This document shows, one piece after another, positions 35,628 to 41,113 of a stretch of 64,000 nucleotides of DNA. The stretch spans positions 62,001 to 126,000 of the forward strand of contig JANXSM010000035.1 of NCBI GenBank assembly GCA_025352665.1, in the 5' to 3' direction. This DNA is from Rhodospirillales bacterium. GTDB lineage: Bacteria; Pseudomonadota; Alphaproteobacteria; Acetobacterales; Acetobacteraceae. The notes below the pieces were generated by a model. It worked only from the letters and a program-made list of their open reading frames with translations. It ran no database searches and was not told the origin of the DNA. The position numbers and the translations under genes were made by a program. The stretch's first letter is position 1. Each line of letters opens with the position of its first letter.

Positions 35628-35693
35628 CAACGATATTCGTTGAGATCATTCATATCCACGGATATATGCTAGGTCAATGGAATTCGTTGACCT
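35628..35693. promoter_or_regulatory. Divergent promoter and operator region between transposase A and XRE regulator
   Basis: Minus strand: TTGACC (35672-35677) and TATGAA (35649-35654), 17 bases apart, drive the transposase. Plus strand: TTGAGA (35640-35645) and TATATG (35663-35668), also 17 apart, drive the XRE gene. Three inverted repeats overlay them: CAACGA TAT TCGTTG (35628-35642), CATATCC/GGATATA (35651-35666) and AGGTCAA/TTGACCT (35671-35693). The XRE protein is the natural candidate to bind here. Confidence 0.6.
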
Positions 35694-35722
35694 CAGACAG
35701 CATTTCTGCGATCTTCCCTCCC

Positions 35723-35965
35723 ATGCTTACACCAGAACAAAGCCGGGCAGCGCGTGGTTGGCTAGATTGGAGCCAGGAAGATTTGGCAAAGCGCGCCAAC
35801 GTCTCCATGAGCACAGTTCGCGATTTTGAAAAAAACCGGCGAACGCCAATCAACAATAACTTGATGGCGCTCGCCGCTGCGCTGAAACACGCAGGAGTTA
35901 CCCCGACCTTCGATGAACATGGGAAGCCCCACGGGATCGTCAGTCGGGGTGCTGGTGAAGTTTAA
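35723..35965 (+). CDS. XRE-type helix-turn-helix regulator
   Basis: An 80-residue DNA-binding protein. SRAARGWLDWSQEDLAKRANVSMSTVRDFEKNRR is given here only as positions 6-39 of the protein: the helix-turn-helix lies at about residues 16-38. It is divergent from the transposase across a region packed with inverted repeats, so it probably represses transposase and its own expression. Start ATG 35723 is chosen because the HTH follows directly; the open frame upstream to 35666 covers promoter DNA. Confidence 0.8.
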   Translation: MLTPEQSRAARGWLDWSQEDLAKRANVSMSTVRDFEKNRRTPINNNLMALAAALKHAGVTPTFDEHGKPHGIVSRGAGEV

Positions 35966-36333
35966 AACCTAGGCATTGGTATGGGGTAAGCGTTCGGGAA
36001 GCGACGCCCATGAACGATGTGGCAGACGGTGCCCAGGTTCAGTTCAGCGGAGATAGATGCCTGGGTCTGCGTTTTACGTTCCACGTAGACAAGATGCAGA
36101 ACCCAGCAGGCTTTTTGAAAATTACACGGATTGCGACTCATGGTCGGGCGGCTCCAAGTTTGAAACAAAAACTTGAAATCCAAGCGCAAGCATGCGACTT
36201 TCCAGAGCCGTTGGACCGGCATGCCTACGCTGGACTTCTCCGAAGGAAGTTGGCTTTGGTTTCGGCGCCGTCAGATGCTCGAACATCTGACGGCGCTACC
36301 TACTTCGTAGGAACCGAACAGCAAAAAATATGA
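35966..36333. other. Gap in element A with competing ORFs
   Basis: A plus frame (36010-36333) and a minus frame (35962-36222) overlap in this stretch. Neither has a recognisable domain, and the plus frame runs through a strong hairpin at 36265-36296. I leave both uncalled. Confidence 0.3.
36265..36296 (-). terminator. Perfect 13-bp hairpin after the minus-strand cargo unit
   Basis: GCGCCGTCAGATG and CATCTGACGGCGC with a 6-base loop. It lies 38 bases after the stop of the 189-residue gene and is preceded on that strand by a small CCTAC GAA GTAGG hairpin. There is no T-run directly behind it, so termination is inferred from strength and position. Confidence 0.55.
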
Positions 36334-36903
36334 TCATTCGAACGGATCAATCGACGGGTCGTCGTGGTCCGATATCTCTGGCATCCGCTCGAAGCCTTCT
36401 GCGGTGGACCCGAAATGTCGGTTTTGCTGATGATGGTCGGCCTCTGGATTCCCAGGCGGCAATTTCACCAACACCCACTCACCGTGTCCGACTTGGACTG
36501 CCACACCCTTGTCGCGAAGTGTCCGCAGCGCCATCCGAACCGAAGATGGATTGAGATCAATTCCCTCGGACTGCGCCAACGTTACAATTTTCAGCGGCTT
36601 CACCGGGCCAGCGTATTTCCGCAAAACTCGCTCGACATGCTCAGCGATTTTGCCAGGACGCGCACGAGACGTTGGGTAATTAAGCGTCCGCACCGCGTTG
36701 GCAGGAACCGTGTCGTTTGGCGCATCCACTGCCTGAGATGGCTCCGTGATTGACCCAAATCTATCGAATACGTTTTTCATATCCGCTAGAAGCGCGCCGG
36801 TCTTCTGGCGCTCAAATCTGCAACCGGCGTCAAATGCCTCCGCGATCGCGTCAAGAAGAATACCGGAGTACTTTTCCTGCAGAAACTCCAGCGCATCTTC
36901 CAT
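36334..36903 (-). CDS. Winged-helix-like cargo protein of element A
   Basis: A 189-residue protein. Residues ~1-50 are helical (EFLQEKYSGILLDAIAEAF), followed by a polar linker. Residues ~85-150 look like a winged helix (AEHVERVLRKYAG, SSVRMALRTLRDKGVAVQVG), ending with a histidine/aspartate-rich tail. The architecture (helices, linker, wHTH) is reminiscent of the end genes of both elements, but the helical part comes in a different form. It starts three bases after the stop of the 68-residue ORF, so the two are co-translated. Family not recognised. Confidence 0.6.
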   Translation of the reverse strand: MEDALEFLQEKYSGILLDAIAEAFDAGCRFERQKTGALLADMKNVFDRFGSITEPSQAVDAPNDTVPANAVRTLNYPTSRARPGKIAEHVERVLRKYAGPVKPLKIVTLAQSEGIDLNPSSVRMALRTLRDKGVAVQVGHGEWVLVKLPPGNPEADHHQQNRHFGSTAEGFERMPEISDHDDPSIDPFE

Positions 36904-36906
36904 CGC

Positions 36907-37113
36907 CTAGACTCCTATCTTGCGAATCAGTTTTCGCACAGAGTCGCGCGTCGCGTCAATCGCGAACGCGTTTTCCGGTAAAAAGTTTTCAGGTTTGTCA
37001 ATCTGTTTGTTCCCACAGTTGCAAACGACTACGAAACGGTTTTCGCGGTTGATTTTGACTGTTTCCCGTGGGAAAATGCCTGCGGTGATCGCCGCCAATC
37101 TTTCCAGATGCAC
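36907..37113 (-). CDS. Small hypothetical protein, 68 residues
   Basis: A small basic protein starting at GTG 37113. It has an isolated CNCG motif (VVVCNCGNKQIDKP) that could hold a metal with another site, and a helical end (DSVRKLIRKIGV). It lies directly before the winged-helix gene (TAG, three bases, ATG), which argues for real translation. No clear ribosome site is visible for the GTG. Function unknown. Confidence 0.45.
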   Translation of the reverse strand: MHLERLAAITAGIFPRETVKINRENRFVVVCNCGNKQIDKPENFLPENAFAIDATRDSVRKLIRKIGV

Positions 37114-37194
37114 CCCAAGCCCTAAGGGCGGGGGCGCAGGGGTGCCCCGGCTCCAGGGATATCAGCCCCGGAGCCATGGAAGGAGGTGAACGCG

Positions 37195-37308
37195 ATGAGA
37201 GTAACTTGCTCTTGGCCTAAGGCGGTATCAGTGATCGACTACACCCGCTTTAGGCTTGGACGGTGGGAATACGTGAGTTCCCATTGTCGGTCGTGGCCCC
37301 GGCGTTAG
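37195..37308 (+). CDS. 37-residue ORF with perfect Shine-Dalgarno, near right end of element A
   Basis: MRVTCSWPKAVSVIDYTRFR is the first part of a 37-residue frame ending at TAG 37306-37308. AAGGAGGTGA ends seven bases before the ATG, the strongest ribosome site in the window. The product is basic and rich in Trp, Arg and Tyr. Inside the frame CCTAAGGCGG and CCGCTTTAGG form an inverted repeat, and GGGAA/TTCCC another, so the RNA may also be structured. It could be a tiny cargo gene, a leader peptide or part of a structured RNA. Confidence 0.45.
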   Translation: MRVTCSWPKAVSVIDYTRFRLGRWEYVSSHCRSWPRR

Positions 37309-37447
37309 CGCGCTGAAGCCATAACCAAGGCGGCGGTCACCACCCTGTCTCTTATAGAATCATGTCTATGCGCTGTAGTCCAGTGGATTGACGCCAGATG
37401 AGCTTAACGTCAACGAAAAGCGTTGGTGTGGTTGCTACATAATGCCG

Positions 37448-37455
37448 GATATCTT
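37448..37455. repeat. Target-site duplication, copy 2, shared by elements A and B
   Basis: GATATCTT lies exactly between the right end of A and the left end of B, so both elements abut a single copy. This is expected if the second element inserted into the duplicated target left by the first. Confidence 0.9.
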
Positions 37456-37553
37456 CGGTATTATGTAGCAACCGCCACCACGGCGCGGCGCGGAGGTTGA
37501 CGATTTTCCGGTATGGTTTCAGCTTCGCACTTGAACCTGTGCAAGCATGAAAA

Positions 37554-37874
37554 ATGTTCCCGGCTCCCACCGAACCAAACCCTGGCCTATTGACACAAGC
37601 TCAGCGATTGCTGGTCGACAAGTGGATAAAGGACCATTGGAACAACGCATTCCGATGTCCTTTATGCGGTTCAGATGCTTGGACCGTTTCCGAACATATC
37701 CTAGAGATGCGGCCCTTTACCGGCGGAAATCTTACAATTGGAGGAACGGTTTACCCATTTGTGGTAATCACATCAACGCTTTGCGGATATTCGATGCTAA
37801 TCAATGCGGTTGCATCAGGCATCATGCCTGCCGCACAGCCTACAGAAGTTACGCCTGGGGGCGCGAATGTCTGA
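37554..37874 (+). CDS. Zinc-ribbon-like small protein, element B cargo
   Basis: A 106-residue protein. FRCPLCGSDAWTVSEHILEMRP (22 residues, residues ~33-54) holds a CPLCG knuckle; later TLCGYSMLINAVASG offers one more cysteine, so a complete CxxC pair is not visible there. Proteins of this pattern with a glycine-rich middle (FTGGNLTIGGTVYPFVVI) occur as small hypothetical proteins in alphaproteobacteria. Its stop overlaps the next gene by eight bases. Function unknown. Confidence 0.6.
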   Translation: MFPAPTEPNPGLLTQAQRLLVDKWIKDHWNNAFRCPLCGSDAWTVSEHILEMRPFTGGNLTIGGTVYPFVVITSTLCGYSMLINAVASGIMPAAQPTEVTPGGANV

Positions 37875-38280
37875 GCCGCTTACTATCGGTGCGGAGCAAG
37901 CAAGGCCCCCGGCGTGGGGAGCGTCCAACGTCGCGATTGTATTTAGCCGTCCGGAAAACGTTGTTTTCCATTGGGTGCAGACTCATGAGTTGGAGAGTCT
38001 CATGAAGATAGAAAAGCCGTTTTCCCTCGCGATTGCTGCGGCTGCGACGGGGTGTGCGTTAGGACTTCTCCCAACATTACAAGCTGGTATCAGTGCGCTA
38101 CACGACCTCAGTAAAGTCAGTGTGTCCGATGTCTATTGGGACATGGGTTATGCAGCGATTTTCGCTTTGTCCGTTGGCGTGGCCATTGTGACATGGATCA
38201 ATGCAACATCGGGCGAGAGTGAGGCTAAGGCACTCCTAGAAGAGATTAAAAAACGTCCCATGCTGCCGATGGCGCGCTAA
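37867..38280 (+). CDS. Two-TM membrane protein, element B cargo
   Basis: A 137-residue protein with two hydrophobic segments (about 52-75 and 93-112) and a charged C-terminal tail (SEAKALLEEIKKRP). ATG 37867 overlaps the stop of the zinc-ribbon gene by eight bases, so the two act as a translational pair. No family recognised. The frame upstream of 37867 is a shadow of the partner. Confidence 0.6.
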   Translation: MSEPLTIGAEQARPPAWGASNVAIVFSRPENVVFHWVQTHELESLMKIEKPFSLAIAAAATGCALGLLPTLQAGISALHDLSKVSVSDVYWDMGYAAIFALSVGVAIVTWINATSGESEAKALLEEIKKRPMLPMAR

Positions 38281-38286
38281 AACAAA

Positions 38287-38529
38287 TCAGAGATCCTCCA
38301 GCCTAATCCCTTCCATCTCCAAGGCAGCCAGAGCAGCTAGCAAGAACGTTGCGGCAAACGTCCCGCGCTTAAGCTTCGCCTTGATCGAAGCTTCAGTTTC
38401 TCCATTTAGCCCATGACCCTTGAGCCTTTCTGCAAGCTGGGCATAGGTGACGTTTGCCCGCTTTAGTTCGGCCTTGATGAAGCGCGATGTGCGCTCTGCC
38501 AATTCCTGCTCCGTCTCCGCGAGTCCCAT
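38287..38529 (-). CDS. DUF6471 family protein
   Basis: An 80-residue protein. RFIKAELKRANVTYAQLAER followed by NGETEASIKAKLKRGTFAAT and EMEGIRLEDL matches DUF6471, a small helix-turn-helix-like family of unknown role. It is divergent from the transposase, in the place where element A carries its XRE regulator, so I infer a regulatory role for the element. It ends six bases from the membrane-protein stop (convergent). Confidence 0.8.
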   Translation of the reverse strand: MGLAETEQELAERTSRFIKAELKRANVTYAQLAERLKGHGLNGETEASIKAKLKRGTFAATFLLAALAALEMEGIRLEDL

Positions 38530-38573
38530 GGGCTTGATCCAATTTTAAAGGGTCATATTCGACACTTTAGTTC

Positions 38574-38602
38574 TTGACGTGATCTCTTGCAAGGTTCATA
38601 TA
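38574..38602 (+). promoter_or_regulatory. Transposase B promoter
   Basis: TTGACG (38574-38579) and CATATA (38597-38602) with 17-base spacing. The predicted transcript start falls after ATG 38602, which supports the internal ATG 38629 as the translation start. Confidence 0.6.
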
Positions 38603-38628
38603 TGGCTCTAAGGAGTCACATACGCACC

Positions 38629-39609
38629 ATGTCTCAACACTTCCTCTTGTCAGCAAAGGCCCGCACGCTCTCGCTAGCGTCGTGCCTGCGTATGACGGAT
38701 CTGGAAGCCGAGACGCTGTTCCGTTCGATTCGCTGGCCCGCGACGAACGGCAAGCCGATCTGCCCGCACTGTGAATGCCCAACCGTGTATGAGGCTCGTC
38801 GCCCGTCCGGCGCTCTGCGCTTCCGCTGCAAGGCATGCCGCAAGGATTTCAGCATCACCAGCGGCGCGCTGTTCGCGTTTCACAAGATGCCGCTGCAAAC
38901 CTATCTCGCGGCCATCGTGATCTTCTGCAACGAGGTGAAGGGCAAATCCGCCCTGGCGCTCTCCCGCGATTTGGACGTGCAATACAAGACTGCCTACGTG
39001 CTGGCCCACAAGCTGCGCGAAGCAATGGCCGTGGAGAGCAAGGGCCTGCACCTGGGCGGCGAAGGCGAGACGGTAGAGGTCGATGGCGGCTATTTCGGCG
39101 GCTACGTGAAGCCGTCCAACCACAAGGAAAACCGTCGCGATCGTCGCTTGGCCAAAAACCAGAACGGCAAGCGCCAGGTTGTGGTTGTGATGCGCGAGCG
39201 GGGCGGCAGCACCTTACCTGCGGTGTTCTCCAGCGAAGGCGCCTCGGTTGGCTTCATCACGGCGCGGGTGGCCAAGGAAACGCGCCTGATCGCCGACGAG
39301 GCTGGTTCATGGAACGCGCTGCATGCCCGGTTCGCCATGGACCGGATCGACCACAGCACGCTCTATAGCGACCGGGCAGGCATCTACACGAACGGGGCCG
39401 AAGGGTTCTTCTCCCGCATGCGCCGCGCCGAAATTGGTCATCACCACCACATCGCAGGTGCGTATCTGGTCCGCTACGCACAAGAGGCGGCGTTTCGCGA
39501 GGACCATCGCCGCGAGAGCAACGGCATTCAGGTTCAGCGGGTTATGGGGCTGGCGCTGGCTTCGCGGCCTAGCGTGGATTTTTGCGGTTATTGGCAGCGG
39601 GCAAATTAA
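38629..39609 (+). CDS. IS1595-family transposase, element B
   Basis: A 326-residue transposase. Zinc ribbon: CPHCECPTV near residue 44 and FRCKACRKDF near residue 65. Catalytic ISXO2-like domain: VEVDGGYFGGYV, IADEAGSWNAL and TNGAEGFFSRMRR. The C-terminal FCGYWQRAN resembles the GYWQRG end of transposase A. ATG 38629 gives MSQHFLLSAKARTLSL, as in A, and a TAAGGAG site lies upstream. The two transposases share the same plan with many differences, so they are distant relatives acting on nearly the same ends. Confidence 0.94.
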   Translation: MSQHFLLSAKARTLSLASCLRMTDLEAETLFRSIRWPATNGKPICPHCECPTVYEARRPSGALRFRCKACRKDFSITSGALFAFHKMPLQTYLAAIVIFCNEVKGKSALALSRDLDVQYKTAYVLAHKLREAMAVESKGLHLGGEGETVEVDGGYFGGYVKPSNHKENRRDRRLAKNQNGKRQVVVVMRERGGSTLPAVFSSEGASVGFITARVAKETRLIADEAGSWNALHARFAMDRIDHSTLYSDRAGIYTNGAEGFFSRMRRAEIGHHHHIAGAYLVRYAQEAAFREDHRRESNGIQVQRVMGLALASRPSVDFCGYWQRAN

Positions 39610-39615
39610 ACAAAA

Positions 39616-39641
39616 ACGGGCCATGCAAAAGCATGACCCGT
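39616..39641. terminator. Hairpin after transposase B
   Basis: ACGGG.CATGC, an AAAA loop, then GCATG.CCCGT, seven bases after the transposase stop. There is no T-run behind it. It may separate the transposase from the opposing tRNA-like transcript. Confidence 0.5.
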
Positions 39642-39799
39642 CATGAGGCTTTCGCCCTCGCCACCGGCCATTTCTGGCCGAACCTGCTGCCATCGCACGA
39701 TTCGGAAATCGAGTGACCTCGATGACAACAGGGTAAATTTGGTAGCAGTTTTAGAAATACACAATACGCATTTCTCAACGCAGATGAGCGTGCGTGAAC

Positions 39800-39828
39800 G
39801 GGAGCCCTCTTGCGAGTGACCGGCTCCC
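39800..39828 (-). terminator. Hairpin downstream of the tRNA-like gene
   Basis: GGGAGCC and GGCTCCC, 15-base loop, about 37 bases beyond the 3 end of the tRNA-like gene on its strand. Possible end of the wHTH/tRNA transcript. 39642-39799 shows no gene. Confidence 0.4.
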
Positions 39829-39864
39829 ATTCACTTCACAATCCGCTCGCGCCACAGCGGAAGG

Positions 39865-39951
39865 TGGCGAGGGCGACGGGAATCGAACCCGCTCGGCCGG
39901 TCAAAGCCCACGGATTAACAGTCCGCTCCATCACCATTCTGTCTCGCCCCC
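39865..39951 (-). tRNA. tRNA-Asn(GTT)-like gene with long variable loop and weak D arm
   Basis: 87 bases with encoded CCA. The acceptor 39945-39951 (GGGGGCG) pairs with 39869-39875 (CGCCCTC, one G-T), and the discriminator is G as in tRNA-Asn. The anticodon arm 39910-39926 has a 5-bp stem and loop CTGTTAA, with anticodon GTT at 39917-39919. The T arm 39876-39892 has a 5-bp stem and loop TTCGATT. The variable region (39893-39909) is 17 bases, far longer than the usual 4-5 of tRNA-Asn, and the D arm forms only two to three pairs. It lies 44 bases after the winged-helix gene on the same strand. Confidence 0.7.
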
Positions 39952-39995
39952 ACATCGAATATGTTAGCTACATCAATCCTTTTAACAACCCGATT

Positions 39996-40427
39996 CTAGT
40001 TAAAAGACGCACTCGCCAAAGCCCGCTTGGCCGTCCGCCCGTTCCCCACGTTCACCGACACGCCGCGCTTCTGCCAAGCCGAGAACACGTTCTGCAACCG
40101 CGTCCGCGTCACCTTCAACGTGCGCGAATCCGGCAGCGTGATGCCCTTCCGCGCCAACGCCCGCACAGCTACCTCCCGCGTCGCCAGCGGCTCTCCGGCG
40201 CGGCGTAGGATGTCCATGGCCAACCGTGGAAGCTCGCCGCGTGCGAAGTGAGGGTTGGGCGCATAGCGCCTGGGTGGCAGCGTCAACTCCGGGGCGATTT
40301 CGTGTATCTGCGCCTCTAGCTCGGCGAGCTTGGCGTAGTAGCCCGCTAACTGCGGCTCTAGCAGTTGAATGCGCATCGTCACGCGAGCGCGTGCGCGGCG
40401 TAGCTTGGTCAGGTCAGAATCACCCAT
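39996..40427 (-). CDS. Coiled-coil plus winged-helix protein, element B end gene
   Basis: A 143-residue protein from ATG 40427 (a GTG at 40433 is an alternative). Residues ~15-50 are a coiled coil (LLEPQLAGYYAKLAELEAQI), then an arginine/proline linker, and a winged-helix part from about 70 (LAMDILRRAGEPLATREVAV). It has the same length, order and orientation relative to the element end as the element A gene at 32830, with an alike DxLRRAGE core. The tail is basic. It is probably part of the transposition or regulation machinery; function unknown. Confidence 0.7.
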   Translation of the reverse strand: MGDSDLTKLRRARARVTMRIQLLEPQLAGYYAKLAELEAQIHEIAPELTLPPRRYAPNPHFARGELPRLAMDILRRAGEPLATREVAVRALARKGITLPDSRTLKVTRTRLQNVFSAWQKRGVSVNVGNGRTAKRALASASFN

Positions 40428-40555
40428 ATTCACGGATACTCACGATAGATCACGGAACGTATGAATCCGCCTGAATCGGGCGGTTTCACCGTGATTATGG
40501 CCATAAATTGGGGGTTTTGCTTGTACGGGCTGGTGGCGGTTGCTACATAATACCG

Positions 40556-40563
40556 GATATCTT
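40556..40563. repeat. Target-site duplication, copy 3
   Basis: GATATCTT directly after the right end of element B, continuing in frame into the 3 part of the interrupted host gene. Confidence 0.9.
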
Positions 40564-40950
40564 CGCCATCGAGGCCTGTGGATCGTTGACCAACCTGCTC
40601 GACAAACGGTCGCGTTTTGCGCCCAGCACACATTCGCTGTTGGCGGTGTGCCCGATGCAATGGTTGTTGCGCCCGGCAACCCAGAACGACCCGACGCCGC
40701 GCTGGCAGGTGACCCGGGTGTTGAAAACCGAGCCGGTGCGGCCGTTGGTGCTGCCGGTGAGGGACATCAAGGTGATGTATGCGTTGAAGATGCGGCACTA
40801 TCGCGGCTTCACCGAGACGCAGATCCCGCATCCGCATGAGTATTTCGTGCCGATGGACGCAATCACCGCAAAGGACGGCCATGAAAGCCCGGCGATCCGC
40901 GCCTTGGTCTCACGTGCGTCCGTGACTGCCAACTTCCTTGCCACCACCTG

Positions 40951-40993
40951 AGCGAGAGCGACGCGGGGATGTCTCCCTCGCGTTGCTTTCGCT
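40951..40993. terminator. Very strong hairpin at the stop of the interrupted gene
   Basis: An 18-bp stem with three G-T pairs and a short loop begins on the last base of the TGA stop. AGCGAGAGCGACGCG on the left pairs with CGCGTTGCTTTCGCT on the right. There is no T-run. Confidence 0.6.
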
Positions 40994-40996
40994 TAG

Positions 40997-41042
40997 AGCG
41001 TGATGACCGAAGGTGGAATCACCGAAAGGTCTGAACCACGCT
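40997..41042. repeat. Nested palindromic repeat unit
   Basis: Three nested arms: AGCGTG/CACGCT outside, GACC/GGTC, and GGTG/CACC around GAAT. This AGCGTGATGACC-type unit resembles the short dispersed palindromes common in alphaproteobacterial chromosomes. Confidence 0.6.
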
Positions 41043-41054
41043 ATAAAACAAATA

Positions 41055-41100
41055 GCTAGAGCGGGATAACGTCGCCTATCAGACGTCATCCCGCTCTAGC
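41055..41100. repeat. Palindromic repeat, 19-bp arms
   Basis: 41055-41073 and 41082-41100 are inverted copies with one mismatch around GCCTATCA. One arm and the loop recur inverted at 24519-24550. It lies just after the crotonase gene end and could also stop transcription. Confidence 0.8.
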
Positions 41101-41113
41101 GCGATGCGGCGGT

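Larger units (their letters stand above)
32745..37447. mobile_element. IS1595-type element A with cargo (4703 bp)
   Basis: The left end CGGTATTATGTAGCAAGC (32745 on) and the right end (…37447, inverse CGGCATTATGTAGCAACC) match for about 23 bases with two mismatches. Inside are a left-end winged-helix gene, a ClpP-fold SDH-type gene of low GC, the transposase (34659-35615, minus), a divergent XRE regulator, a two-gene minus-strand unit and a 37-codon ORF. Direct GATATCTT copies flank the element. IS1595 elements with passenger genes are known as a class; this particular cargo set I do not recognise. Confidence 0.88.
37456..40555. mobile_element. IS1595-type element B with cargo and a tRNA-like gene (3100 bp)
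   Basis: The left end (37456 on) and right end (to 40555) are perfect inverted repeats for 25 bases, beginning CGGTATTATGTAGCAACC, and share the first 16 bases with element A. Contents left to right: zinc-ribbon protein, two-TM protein, DUF6471 protein (minus), transposase (plus), tRNA-Asn-like gene (minus), winged-helix gene (minus). Read from its right end, the order winged helix, transposase, divergent regulator-like gene, cargo equals that of element A, so B is inserted in the opposite orientation. Confidence 0.9.
32488..40951 (+). pseudogene. Unrecognised 214-codon gene split by two tandem IS1595-type elements
   Basis: The 5 part (32488-32744) starts at an ATG behind a strong GAGGAGGGG site and reads in frame into GAT ATC TT. 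The 3 part continues at 40564 and ends at TGA 40949-40951. Joining 32744 to 40564 gives 645 bases with one open frame, DIFAIEACGS across the junction. The predicted product is 214 residues with many aromatic and proline residues (DGLWMNFGGTVDEPYVD, RFAPSTHSLLAVCPMQWLLR, HPHEYFVPMDAI). I recognise no family. In the present sequence the left part ends at a TAG inside the element after 89 codons. Confidence 0.8.

Noticed and set aside
36010-36333. 107-codon plus frame and 86-codon opposing frame in element A
   Set aside because: They are antisense to one another, show no domains, and the first runs through a strong terminator-like hairpin; listed only as a gap.
38587-38628. Longer start of transposase B
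   Set aside because: The predicted -10 box overlaps ATG 38602, and the transposase A protein begins at the equivalent of ATG 38629.
40508-40951. 147-codon frame starting inside element B and running into host DNA
   Set aside because: Its first codons are the terminal inverted repeat; the true meaning is the 3 part of the interrupted gene.
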